From positions 186,001 to 250,000 of the forward strand of contig JBGSKQ010000135.1 of assembly GCA_041741095.1 (NCBI GenBank): a stretch of DNA of 64,000 nt, read 5' to 3'. Below the pieces are notes generated by a model, which was given only the letters and a program-made list of their open reading frames with translations, made no database searches and was not told the DNA's origin. The position numbers and the translations under genes are program-made. This stretch comes from UBA6168 sp041741095 (GTDB taxonomy: Bacteria > Bacteroidota > Bacteroidia > Chitinophagales > Saprospiraceae). Shown here piece after piece: positions 27,595-35,535 of this stretch. Positions within the stretch are counted from its first letter, which is position 1. Each line of letters begins with the position of its first letter.

Positions 27595-28461
27595 ATGACC
27601 ATCCGCAATCAAGACGAACGTACCAATGCCATTTGGCGTTTTGCCGCCATCTCGGCCCCCTTTGCTGCCCTTTTGTTCTTTGGCGGCCTTTCATCAGGCA
27701 ACACATTTTCAAAATACAACAAACAATGCGATGAAAACTTGCAGGAGATGACCCTTAAGGTGGCCACCTACGAAGGCAAATTGGCCCAGATTGATTCTTT
27801 TTTTGTAAAGTCTGATTCGCTGTTGAAAGTATTTGAGGCCCGATTCGAAGAGTTGGACGGGAAATCAACTGAACTGACCAGCGACAACATTGATGGATTC
27901 AACCAACTGGACATGGAAAGGATTGAAGCCAATTTTGAAATGACCAAAGCCATGAAAATCCTGGAAACAGAATTTTCGACCTCCAACCAAATGGACCGTG
28001 CCATGCAATCCGCCATGGATTACTTGAAAAAGTATATTAGCCTTTATAATAACCGCCTTGACAAGCGAATCAGGGACATGCGCAACCTGGCTTCAAGTGG
28101 CCTTTCCGATGCACTAAAAGAAGAACAAGCCAAATTAGCCGAAGAAAGGGAAAAACTGGAAGAAGAAAAAACCAAAAGTTCTTCAGAAACTAAAATGGAA
28201 GCCTTGCAGAAAAAGTATGACGACTGCAAGGACGAGCTACTAAAATGCCAGACTTCCGCCAAGACCAGCACTGCCAGTTCGGAAAAAATAGGGGTGGATT
28301 ATTCCCAGAAAACTGCCAAAATAATCGGCGAAGTGGAAACCATTAAGAAACAAATCATCCCGCGTATGCCCGAAGGGTTGTTTGGCGGAAAAAAATCGTT
28401 GAAGGACGAATTACGGGGCTCATTGGACATCATCGTCAGCACAGCTAAGGACATAAAATGA
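27595..28461 (+). CDS. TssO-like membrane coiled-coil protein
   Basis: 288 residues. One membrane helix near the N-terminus (IWRFAAISAPFAALLFFGGL) is followed by a long, very charged coiled-coil region of about 200 residues (LKEEQAKLAEEREKLEEEKT and similar). Subtype iii T6SS uses a single-pass TssO with a coiled-coil periplasmic part in place of TssL/TssM pieces. This protein has that layout and lies between the effector genes and the E1-like gene, but it is longer than the TssO proteins I recall, so the name is tentative. The alternative is an unrelated coiled-coil membrane protein of the ubiquitin-like system. Confidence 0.5.
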   Translation: MTIRNQDERTNAIWRFAAISAPFAALLFFGGLSSGNTFSKYNKQCDENLQEMTLKVATYEGKLAQIDSFFVKSDSLLKVFEARFEELDGKSTELTSDNIDGFNQLDMERIEANFEMTKAMKILETEFSTSNQMDRAMQSAMDYLKKYISLYNNRLDKRIRDMRNLASSGLSDALKEEQAKLAEEREKLEEEKTKSSSETKMEALQKKYDDCKDELLKCQTSAKTSTASSEKIGVDYSQKTAKIIGEVETIKKQIIPRMPEGLFGGKKSLKDELRGSLDIIVSTAKDIK

Positions 28462-28614
28462 TAGAGGTTTGTACGGTCAAAAAACAAGGTGGAAAGGGTT
28501 TGTGATGAAGCCGATCCCGTCCGGCCAGTAGCCGCAGCTTCAAGTTTTCCTACCGTTTAAAAAATATCTTGTTACGATGCTACAATAAATAGAAATAATA
28601 TTACTTTTAGCCAA

Positions 28615-29826
28615 ATGAATTACAGCCAACGTACATCATTAAAAATCGAAGGAACGGCCAAAAAAAACTGGGGCGAAACCTTTGATATGATCTCCTGGTT
28701 CAGGCCAGAAGTGGTCCAAAACGCCAAGGTAATGGTGGTGGGTGCCGGGGCTTTGGGCAACGAGGTGCTGAAAAACCTGGCTCTGCTTGGGGTTGGCAAC
28801 ATTGTCATTGTTGATTTTGACACGATTGAGTATTCCAACCTTTCCCGTTCCATACTTTTCAGGGAAGCAGACTGCGTATCTGACAGGCACAAGAGCGAAG
28901 TGGCAGCCGAACGGGTGCGGGAAATAAACCCAAACGTGAAAACCAAGCACATACACGGCGATATCTGGCTGGACGTTGGCCTTGGCGTTTTCAGGCGGAT
29001 GGACGTAGTGATAGGCTGCCTCGACAACCGCCTGGCCAGGAAGTTCATCAACCGCCACTGTTACATGACCGGGAAAACCTGGATAGACGGGGCTATCGAA
29101 AACCTGGCGGGGCAATTGGATGTGTACAAACCCTGGGTCACCTGCTACGAGTGCCAATTGACAGAAACCGAAGAACGCATCATACAAATGCGAATGGGAT
29201 GCCCAGATATTGCTGTTAGAAATTCCAACTTCGGCAGGATACCCACCACGCCCATTTCTTCCTCCATCATTGGGGCGCTACAAGTACAGGAAGCACTCAA
29301 GGTCATCCACCACTTCGATGACAAAGTAATGTCGGGGCAACAGTTCAAATTCGAAGGGATGAACAATATGATATTGTTGATTCCAAGCCTTGGATTGAAG
29401 GAGCACTGCGAAAGCCATGTATCCATCGGTGAGGTGGTAGAGGCAAATAACCTATCGGCCCATAGTACCGTCGAGGAGCTTACAAGGTGGCTCATGGAGC
29501 ATTTTGGCACCAGGGACGTGGCAGCGTGCCTTGACTATCAGGTCATCCTTGAAATTTATGCCGAGCATTCGGATCAAAGTTACCAGTTGGTTTTGCCAAA
29601 GCCCCATTTTTCTGATGCCATAGCCAGGCAATACCAAAAGGTGCCAGGAGAAGGGATTGCCATCACCGACAGCATTGACGAAATCACGCCGGATTTTAAA
29701 GTTCCAACCGCCAAGCTTTACGAACTTGGGATACCGCCGCTACAGATTTTGGCAGTCAGGGCGAATGGCCAGTTTCATTATGTGGAACTGACAGGTGACG
29801 AAAATTTTTTGAGCTTTGAACGGTAA
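28615..29826 (+). CDS. E1-like ubiquitin-activating (ThiF/MoeB-fold) enzyme
   Basis: 403 residues. The Rossmann nucleotide-binding loop G43-A-G-A-L-G48 is followed by VDFDTIEYSNLSR with the adenylation Asp/Arg set, K93 in RHKSEVAAERV, and D136 in GCLDNRLARK. A single CxxC (C177-Y-E-C180) remains of the MoeB-type zinc site. C196 in GCPDIA, just before ISSSIIGALQVQEALK, sits where the thioester Cys lies in related enzymes. Residues about 270-403 form an extra C-terminal domain that MoeB/ThiF lack and that could recruit the E2. Neighbours with ubiquitin, E2 and JAMM features argue for protein conjugation rather than cofactor synthesis. It should adenylate the C-terminus of the Ubl encoded at 29921. 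Confidence 0.85.
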   Translation: MNYSQRTSLKIEGTAKKNWGETFDMISWFRPEVVQNAKVMVVGAGALGNEVLKNLALLGVGNIVIVDFDTIEYSNLSRSILFREADCVSDRHKSEVAAERVREINPNVKTKHIHGDIWLDVGLGVFRRMDVVIGCLDNRLARKFINRHCYMTGKTWIDGAIENLAGQLDVYKPWVTCYECQLTETEERIIQMRMGCPDIAVRNSNFGRIPTTPISSSIIGALQVQEALKVIHHFDDKVMSGQQFKFEGMNNMILLIPSLGLKEHCESHVSIGEVVEANNLSAHSTVEELTRWLMEHFGTRDVAACLDYQVILEIYAEHSDQSYQLVLPKPHFSDAIARQYQKVPGEGIAITDSIDEITPDFKVPTAKLYELGIPPLQILAVRANGQFHYVELTGDENFLSFER

Positions 29827-29850
29827 CGTTTCTCCATAGGTGGTTATTAA
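29822..29850 (+). promoter_or_regulatory. Candidate ECF promoter, site D (Ubl gene)
   Basis: GGTAACGT, 13 nt, GTTATTAA. The spacing is the same as sites B and C, with one change in each box. It overlaps the E1 stop codon and lies 70 nt before the Ubl ATG, nearly the same leader as at site B (68 nt). Confidence 0.6.
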
Positions 29851-29920
29851 CCAGTGGAAGTTGGCCGAAACAAAGTTGTTTTATAACCCTATTCATTTTT
29901 AAATTACGCAACATTTTATC

Positions 29921-30196
29921 ATGGACAAAATCAGCATAATTATCAGAGTAATGCCCAATGGCGACGAACTTGACGTGGAATTGCCAGTGCTTTCGACGGG
30001 AAAGGAAATCGTAAACGAATTGCTGGACGCCAACGTGGCCCCAAGGAGCGATGGCAACGGTAACCCCTATATTTATGAGTTGATTTCCAAAGTTAGCAAC
30101 GTAAAAGTAGAAGATCACAAAACCCTTTACGACATGAGCATCCGTGATGGAGAAATCATCTATTTCGTGCCCAAACTGGTAGCGGGAGCCTGCTAA
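29921..30196 (+). CDS. Ubiquitin-like protein candidate (Ubl)
   Basis: 91 residues with the strand-strand-helix-strand pattern of a ubiquitin fold: IIIRVMPNGDELDVELP, then the helix GKEIVNELLDANV, then YIYELISKVSNVKVEDHKTLYDMSIRDGEIIYFVPKL. The LYDMSIRDGEIIYFV segment closely resembles the loop and final strand of ubiquitin and YukD/EsaB-type proteins. The tail ends Val-Ala-Gly-Ala-Cys, with no Gly-Gly. If it is conjugated, it must either use Cys91 or Ala90, or be trimmed to Gly89. It is flanked by E1 and E2 genes. Fold assignment is by pattern only. Confidence 0.7.
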   Translation: MDKISIIIRVMPNGDELDVELPVLSTGKEIVNELLDANVAPRSDGNGNPYIYELISKVSNVKVEDHKTLYDMSIRDGEIIYFVPKLVAGAC

Positions 30197-30243
30197 AAAA
30201 TAATCCCTTCAACTATCCATTCGGAACCCTAATGCAATGAACA

Positions 30244-31146
30244 ATGCCTGACTTTAAAGAACCTCGTTATAACTTCAACGATCCTTTGTTCAAACAGAGG
30301 CCATTTTTGGTTCGGCTGGCGAAGGATCATTTAAGCCTCGCCGGCATGAAAAGCAAGGTCATAGACTGGGAAGTGGTGCGTACTACAGATCTTGACATTC
30401 CTGTTACCTACAATATCCACTACCATTTCAAGAGCATAATAGGCATTGATGAGCAAATGGCTCCCATCTTTGGCGATCACCACATCGCCGAGATGTCTTT
30501 GCAGCGGCCGTATCCGTTAGAGCCTTGCAAGGTCTATATGAAAACCGACCTTTGGCACCCCAATATCAAATGGGACGGCAGGTTGAAAGGGAGGGTATGC
30601 TCTAATGTGGACAAATTGGGCATTGCCTTCGACCTTTATGGCCTTGTTTTATGGGTAGCAGAAATATTGCAATACAAAAATTACCACGCCCTCAATGAGC
30701 CGCCTTTCCCAGAAGACATCACAGTGGCAGAATGGGTGCTGAAGTACGCTGAACCTAATGGGATTATTGATAAAAATAAAGGCATCTTCGTGGATGAAAC
30801 CTCCTTGCTCGCTCAAGAAACAAAGCCATCCACCTCAACAGCAGAACAGAAAGTGATGGAACCTGCCCTCGATCCACCAGCGCCTACCGAATTAACAGTT
30901 CTCCAAGCTCCAGTTCAAATGGGCCACGAACAGGAAAATCAGGACGAAAAGACCGGGACACCGACAGAGCTTCAAGCTTTGGTTTCCAGCCAAGCAGCTA
31001 TCGAAACAGTACCTATCAGCAATAACCCTGAACCTTTGACATTGGACGAAAAAATTGGGAGTGGTAAATTGAAAATAACGGTGATAAAAAAACAAGTGCC
31101 TGAAGCCAAAAAGATTGGCTCTATTTCCATAAAGCCAAGAGGTTGA
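30244..31146 (+). CDS. E2-like ubiquitin-conjugating (UBC-fold) protein
   Basis: 300 residues. The UBC core spans about 10-170. The H105-P-N motif (LWHPNIKWDG) is followed by the catalytic Cys119 in GRVCSN, the classic E2 spacing. RPYPLEPCKVYMKT supplies the preceding Y-P-x-x-P strand, and LWVAEILQYKNYHALNEPPF fits the helix after the active site. Residues about 180-300 are a Pro/Thr/Glu-rich linker that ends in a conserved-looking KLKITVIKKQ and KKIGSISIKPRG tail. The gene follows the Ubl by 47 bp. It should accept the activated Ubl as a thioester from the E1 and pass it to a target. Confidence 0.85.
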   Translation: MPDFKEPRYNFNDPLFKQRPFLVRLAKDHLSLAGMKSKVIDWEVVRTTDLDIPVTYNIHYHFKSIIGIDEQMAPIFGDHHIAEMSLQRPYPLEPCKVYMKTDLWHPNIKWDGRLKGRVCSNVDKLGIAFDLYGLVLWVAEILQYKNYHALNEPPFPEDITVAEWVLKYAEPNGIIDKNKGIFVDETSLLAQETKPSTSTAEQKVMEPALDPPAPTELTVLQAPVQMGHEQENQDEKTGTPTELQALVSSQAAIETVPISNNPEPLTLDEKIGSGKLKITVIKKQVPEAKKIGSISIKPRG

Positions 31147-31200
31147 GGCATCTAAAAAAGATAGCCTCCCCACACATATTTTGCTGAAAATCCCCTTAAT

Positions 31201-32835
31201 ATGAAATTGTTTTTACATAAAGAAATCAATTGGCTGCTATCCATCGTCGCCTTACTTTGCATTGGTGATGCCACCGCCCAAAGCAACAACGATTTTAAAA
31301 TAAGCTACAATTTCAAATACGAGGAAGGGAGCAAAGAAGGTAAAATCGAATATTGGGTTTACTATAGCACACCTACTTTAAAAAGGCAATACACAAAAGA
31401 TCCAAATAACTTCAAAATAGAAATGGACAATGCCAGCGAGGGCATATTGGTCGTGGAAATCAAGTTGTCGGACAGATTTGACAAGAATTATAAAATCATA
31501 TTGCCCTACAGTTGTACAAGAGGTACCCAACAGTTTAAATTAAAGGGTGGAAGGACCATCATGTTGGACAGCAGCCACCCGACCGAAAAATTGACCTATG
31601 ATATAAAAGCCAATGGGTCAGGAACATTAAAGATTGGCTTCGACGCCCTCCCAATAACTCAGAAAGAGCCGGGAAACTGTAATTCATCCTTAAAAATTTC
31701 CTACAATATTGGTGGTATGCCCGACCTGGCAGCCGATGCATGCGACGAAGCCATGAGCGCATTTAGGTCCAATATGGACAACTTGGATAAAATCAATGAC
31801 TATATGGCTAAATATCCCGATGGCAACTGCATGCAGATGTGCAGGAGGATCGTAAACGAGTCGGGGGAGTATCAACAATTAAAAGCATCGCTGGACAGGA
31901 AAGACTGCGACCAATTCAAAAAGCTAAAAGAAACCTACAATGCCAATTATCCTAACGGCTACTATAAAGATAAAGTGGCAGCCCTGGCCGAATGTAAGTC
32001 CAACCCGCCAGAAAAAGAAACGGTGACAAAGCCACCAATTGGTAAAAAAGAAAAACCAACCAAAGAAAGTGAAAAAACTACTCCTCCACCCTCGCCCAAC
32101 TGTGACAAACATTGGGAGGCGGTAAAAAATGAGCCCTGTGCCCAAGCTTACAAAGATTTTATTGCCAAAAACCCAAACTGCGACAGGATCAAAGACGCCG
32201 AAGAAAAATTGCAGGCATTGTCAAATGCCAATTTCTCTGTTTCCTTGTCCACTAATAGTGCCACTATTTCCGACCCAGGAGGCAACAGACTGAAATGGAA
32301 GGATTTGTCGTCTAGGGCAGGACTTTCCGTGGAAAAAGCGGTTGACGGCAAAGGTTTAAAAGCGAGTTTTCGGGAAGGCACCTATTTCTTATATGTAGAA
32401 GACGACTGCGGAAGGAACGACACGGTTGAATTGCGCTCAGGCTTTTATGCGTCCTTAGATCAGACAGAAAAAAACAAAAGGTTAACTATAACAATTTTCG
32501 GTGGCAACCCGCCCTACAATGCCAATTTGCTTTCTTCGGCAGGCAACCGCCACCCCATACCGCCCAAGTTTTTCGATGGCAACGTAATCACTTTTACCAA
32601 AAAGGATATGGACAACAGGCGGTGGCACGGCAATTTCGCCATTGAAATCAAGGATGCCAAGCTGAATTCCTTTTTGCTGAAAAACAGGATCATCAACGAA
32701 AAGAACGCCTACGACCTTGGCAAAATCATCATTTCATTGCTTTTGCTGATTGCTGTTGGGCTGTTGATGTACCTATTTTTCACCTATTTCAAAACTAAGA
32801 AAAGAAAAGAAACAATTTATGATATCGAATATTGA
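31201..32835 (+). CDS. Exported single-pass membrane protein, paralogue of the JAMM protein's outer part
   Basis: 544 residues. Signal peptide at 1-27 (LLSIVALLCIGDATAQ). The periplasmic part has a beta-rich N-terminal domain (about 30-160), Cys-containing helical repeats (DNLDKINDYMAKYPDGNCMQ, AYKDFIAKNPNCDRIKDAEE) joined by a Lys/Pro linker, and a juxtamembrane Ig-like domain with GGNPPYN and NFAIEIKDAKL. One membrane helix near 505-527 (IIISLLLLIAVGLLMYLFF) is followed by a 17-residue cytosolic tail. The next gene has the same plan: beta domain, short helical repeats, GTPPF-containing domain, TM. The last 17 nt overlap the JAMM gene. Function unknown; the pair may form a heteromeric sensor or a scaffold in the envelope. 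Confidence 0.75.
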   Translation: MKLFLHKEINWLLSIVALLCIGDATAQSNNDFKISYNFKYEEGSKEGKIEYWVYYSTPTLKRQYTKDPNNFKIEMDNASEGILVVEIKLSDRFDKNYKIILPYSCTRGTQQFKLKGGRTIMLDSSHPTEKLTYDIKANGSGTLKIGFDALPITQKEPGNCNSSLKISYNIGGMPDLAADACDEAMSAFRSNMDNLDKINDYMAKYPDGNCMQMCRRIVNESGEYQQLKASLDRKDCDQFKKLKETYNANYPNGYYKDKVAALAECKSNPPEKETVTKPPIGKKEKPTKESEKTTPPPSPNCDKHWEAVKNEPCAQAYKDFIAKNPNCDRIKDAEEKLQALSNANFSVSLSTNSATISDPGGNRLKWKDLSSRAGLSVEKAVDGKGLKASFREGTYFLYVEDDCGRNDTVELRSGFYASLDQTEKNKRLTITIFGGNPPYNANLLSSAGNRHPIPPKFFDGNVITFTKKDMDNRRWHGNFAIEIKDAKLNSFLLKNRIINEKNAYDLGKIIISLLLLIAVGLLMYLFFTYFKTKKRKETIYDIEY

Positions 32836-35215
32836 CAGGGTACACGGCCACTTGGCCCTGTCAAGGGCAATACTGGCCATAGCACTTGTTTTTGCTTTAT
32901 CTTGCCCACAGGGCATTGCCCAAAAAACAATTGCCTTTGATTTTGAATACCAAAATAACAGGTACTTGGGAAAAATAGACGCCGATCTGCTGTACCAGAA
33001 TGCTTCAAAAATTAAAACTGGAGAAATAGAAGTCAAAGATTTCAACGAACCTTTTGTCATCATTTTCCACAACCTTGATTTAGACAAGCGCCTGGACGGG
33101 CAGAAATTGAAGTTGATAATCCGCCAATCGGATTTTGACGCAGAAGGCGGGATTCAGATAGAACCCAACCCCAAGGAAAAATCCATTGTCGCAGGTCAGG
33201 CCCCTGTTCGGTTTCCCGTTATCATCAAATCCGAGGGCAAGGCAAGAATTGTCTTAAATAGGTTCTTTGTAGTATTGCCCAACGGGGAGGAATACCAAAC
33301 GCAGCCTGCTTTTCCATTCAACCTTTCACTCAATATCAAAATGGCCAACTCAGCAGCAGTACCACCAACTGTAGCTGAAACCGATTCGGGCAACGAGGAT
33401 GAAAATGCTTGGAAACAAAACAACGGAAGAGCGGATGGGCTGAACATTTATTTGACAAAATTCAACAACGGGGCACATGCCGAGGAGGCAAAGCGGATAT
33501 TGGCCAACCTTATAAAAAGTGGCAACAAGGATGCTGCCCAGGTTTTTCTGAGGCATTTCCCAACCGACCTTATGGCAAAGGATGCAAAGGCACTTCTCGA
33601 CAAAAAAAGCCCTACCGAAGAAACGGCCAAGCCTATTGCTCAAGAAGATCCCACCAGAAAGGAATTTGACAATATCATGAAAGATGGGCCTTCCGCCGAG
33701 CGGGAGGACAAGTTGAAAACTTTTATTGACAACAACCCAACCAGCGAATGGGCCGAAGAAGCAAAGAAATTCGTCCATACGGAACCAATCATAGCTACTG
33801 ATACAAATAACAGCCTTAACTATAAAGTTAGGCTGAAGTATGCCCTTGCTCCCGAAGTAGCCTTCATTTCCGACAGCAACAACGTTACTGTTCAAATAAT
33901 ATACAACGAGGAAATGCCCGTTTTGGACATTGCACTGGCCAAGGACAGCAATTTTGTGGTCAAACTGGAGGACTTCCAAAAAAGCAGTGACTTCGCCGGT
34001 ATTGAAATCCCTTTGGGCAACGTACTTATCACCACACCGCTGGCCAACACCGCTGAATTTTTGTACGGCATCCGGCTCTCAAAAGGTACTCCCCCATTCC
34101 GGATGGATTTTTATAACAATAATCAAAGGGTGCTATCGGAAAAAATTGACCGCACGGACATAGATATCACTTTTACGCTGGAAGAATTGAAGAAAATGCT
34201 TGGCAATAAGACCGGCCATTTTGAGGTGAGCATCAAAAGCTCTGATGGGCAATTGACCCACACGGGCGGGTCTTTTGAAATACCCGCCAAAGAAATCCCC
34301 TGGGCTATGCTGATTGCTGCGGCCCTTGCCATTGTAGCCATTATTGGCATTGCCCGCTTAAGAAAGAGCCTCCGCAAAAAGGAATTTGAAAAGAAAATCC
34401 AGAAAACTGCCAATCCCCACGGCGGCCTCAACATGGGCAACCTGACTGAAAATGCAAGCCCACCCATTTCTACACATACGGCCCAAATCACTGATGCCAA
34501 GCAGCCAACCGATAAAGCACCTACAATGCCGATGATCATTAAAAACATGAAAAAAGCCGATGTCCAGGGCAAAAAAAGGATCGTTGAGGAAATAGAGTTT
34601 CTTGGTATTGTACACAACCTTCCTTTTTTCAAAATTGATCTGACCAGGCTTTGGCCCAACACTTCCATATCCGAACTTTATTTCAGCAAAAACAGCATCC
34701 TGGATCTGGATCGGTTTATCAAAAGCCAAAACGTACATGAATTGAAGGAACATGACGGGATGATCCCCGAAATCGGTGGCTTCCTTTTGGGGCGCTACCA
34801 TTTGTCGCCACTGGGTGTTCATCGGGTAGCCATTGAAGAATTCGTGCCAGTAACCCCACACATGCACAATGTTTACAAGCTGGAATTCAGCACGGCGGGC
34901 ATTGTCCAAGAGTTAGGGGAGGCACAGGATAAGTTCCCCAACCTTGCCCTGGTTGCCTGGTTCCACACGCACCCCGGCCACGGTCTGTTCCTTTCTACAC
35001 CCGACTTGACCATACACGAGGGCTTTTTTAAGGAAGGCTACCAATTTGCCATGGAAATAGACAGCCTTTCCTTACGCCTTGACACGGGTTTTTTTAGCCG
35101 GACAACCACGGGCAGGGTCAACAATACCTCAGACTTAAAAAACGGGGCAGTATGGTATGAGTGGGCCGAAATTGAGAAAGCTGCCCGCAGCATGACTCAT
35201 TATGATGAGCAATAA
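32819..35215 (+). CDS. Membrane-anchored JAMM/JAB (MPN) isopeptidase-like protein
   Basis: 798 residues. Signal peptide at 1-35 (AILAIALVFALSCPQGIAQ), periplasmic beta domain (to about 190), TPR-like short helical repeats (about 200-320), Ig-like juxtamembrane domain with GTPPFRMDFY and GHFEVSIKS, a TM at about 493-513 (AMLIAAALAIVAIIGIARL), and a cytosolic C-terminal domain. The latter carries a full JAMM zinc motif: E651 (IPEIGGFLLGRY), H716-T-H718, then S726 and D729 in FLSTPD. JAMM enzymes cleave ubiquitin-like proteins from targets or mature their precursors. Fusion to an exported sensor-like part suggests that outside signals control deconjugation in the cytosol; that is inference. Confidence 0.85.
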   Translation: MISNIDRVHGHLALSRAILAIALVFALSCPQGIAQKTIAFDFEYQNNRYLGKIDADLLYQNASKIKTGEIEVKDFNEPFVIIFHNLDLDKRLDGQKLKLIIRQSDFDAEGGIQIEPNPKEKSIVAGQAPVRFPVIIKSEGKARIVLNRFFVVLPNGEEYQTQPAFPFNLSLNIKMANSAAVPPTVAETDSGNEDENAWKQNNGRADGLNIYLTKFNNGAHAEEAKRILANLIKSGNKDAAQVFLRHFPTDLMAKDAKALLDKKSPTEETAKPIAQEDPTRKEFDNIMKDGPSAEREDKLKTFIDNNPTSEWAEEAKKFVHTEPIIATDTNNSLNYKVRLKYALAPEVAFISDSNNVTVQIIYNEEMPVLDIALAKDSNFVVKLEDFQKSSDFAGIEIPLGNVLITTPLANTAEFLYGIRLSKGTPPFRMDFYNNNQRVLSEKIDRTDIDITFTLEELKKMLGNKTGHFEVSIKSSDGQLTHTGGSFEIPAKEIPWAMLIAAALAIVAIIGIARLRKSLRKKEFEKKIQKTANPHGGLNMGNLTENASPPISTHTAQITDAKQPTDKAPTMPMIIKNMKKADVQGKKRIVEEIEFLGIVHNLPFFKIDLTRLWPNTSISELYFSKNSILDLDRFIKSQNVHELKEHDGMIPEIGGFLLGRYHLSPLGVHRVAIEEFVPVTPHMHNVYKLEFSTAGIVQELGEAQDKFPNLALVAWFHTHPGHGLFLSTPDLTIHEGFFKEGYQFAMEIDSLSLRLDTGFFSRTTTGRVNNTSDLKNGAVWYEWAEIEKAARSMTHYDEQ

Positions 35216-35535
35216 GCGGCGGTAGATTATTTTAACTGGTGGAAGGCTTTGGCCCGGATTAAGGTGACGAACTGCGTTAAGGCATACCCTTTGGGGGCTT
35301 CAAATGAGCTTAAGCACAATTCGGTTGTAGTTGATTTTTAGAAACTTATGGATTTATTATTTCAATGCCTTTTCTAAAAATCTTAGCACGACAACTACAG
35401 ATAGCCGTTCAAATCATGCAAATTGGCACACTTGAAGCGGCCATTTGAAGATGCCATCTTAGTCGTACTCTAAGTTAAAAATTTCATTGCTCAACAATTC
35501 AGTGTTTAACCAGACCAGCTTTTATATTTAAACAG
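35216..35535. other. Intergenic region with a bulged inverted repeat
   Basis: 320 bp without a gene. TGTAGTTG plus ATTTTTAGAAA at 35326-35344 pairs with TTTCTAAAAAT (35371-35381) and CAACTACA (35392-35399), leaving a 10-nt bulge on the right arm. It may be an attenuator or a terminator of the JAMM gene. No GGTAACAT-type site was seen. Confidence 0.45.

Noticed and set aside
28615..29826. MoeB/ThiF for molybdopterin or thiamine synthesis
   Set aside because: It has an extra C-terminal domain, has only one CxxC, and lies with a Ubl, an E2-like and a JAMM gene and with no cofactor-synthesis genes.
29921..30196. Type VII secretion (EsaB/YukD) locus
   Set aside because: There is no EssC/FtsK ATPase or WXG100 protein near it; only the small Ubl resembles YukD.
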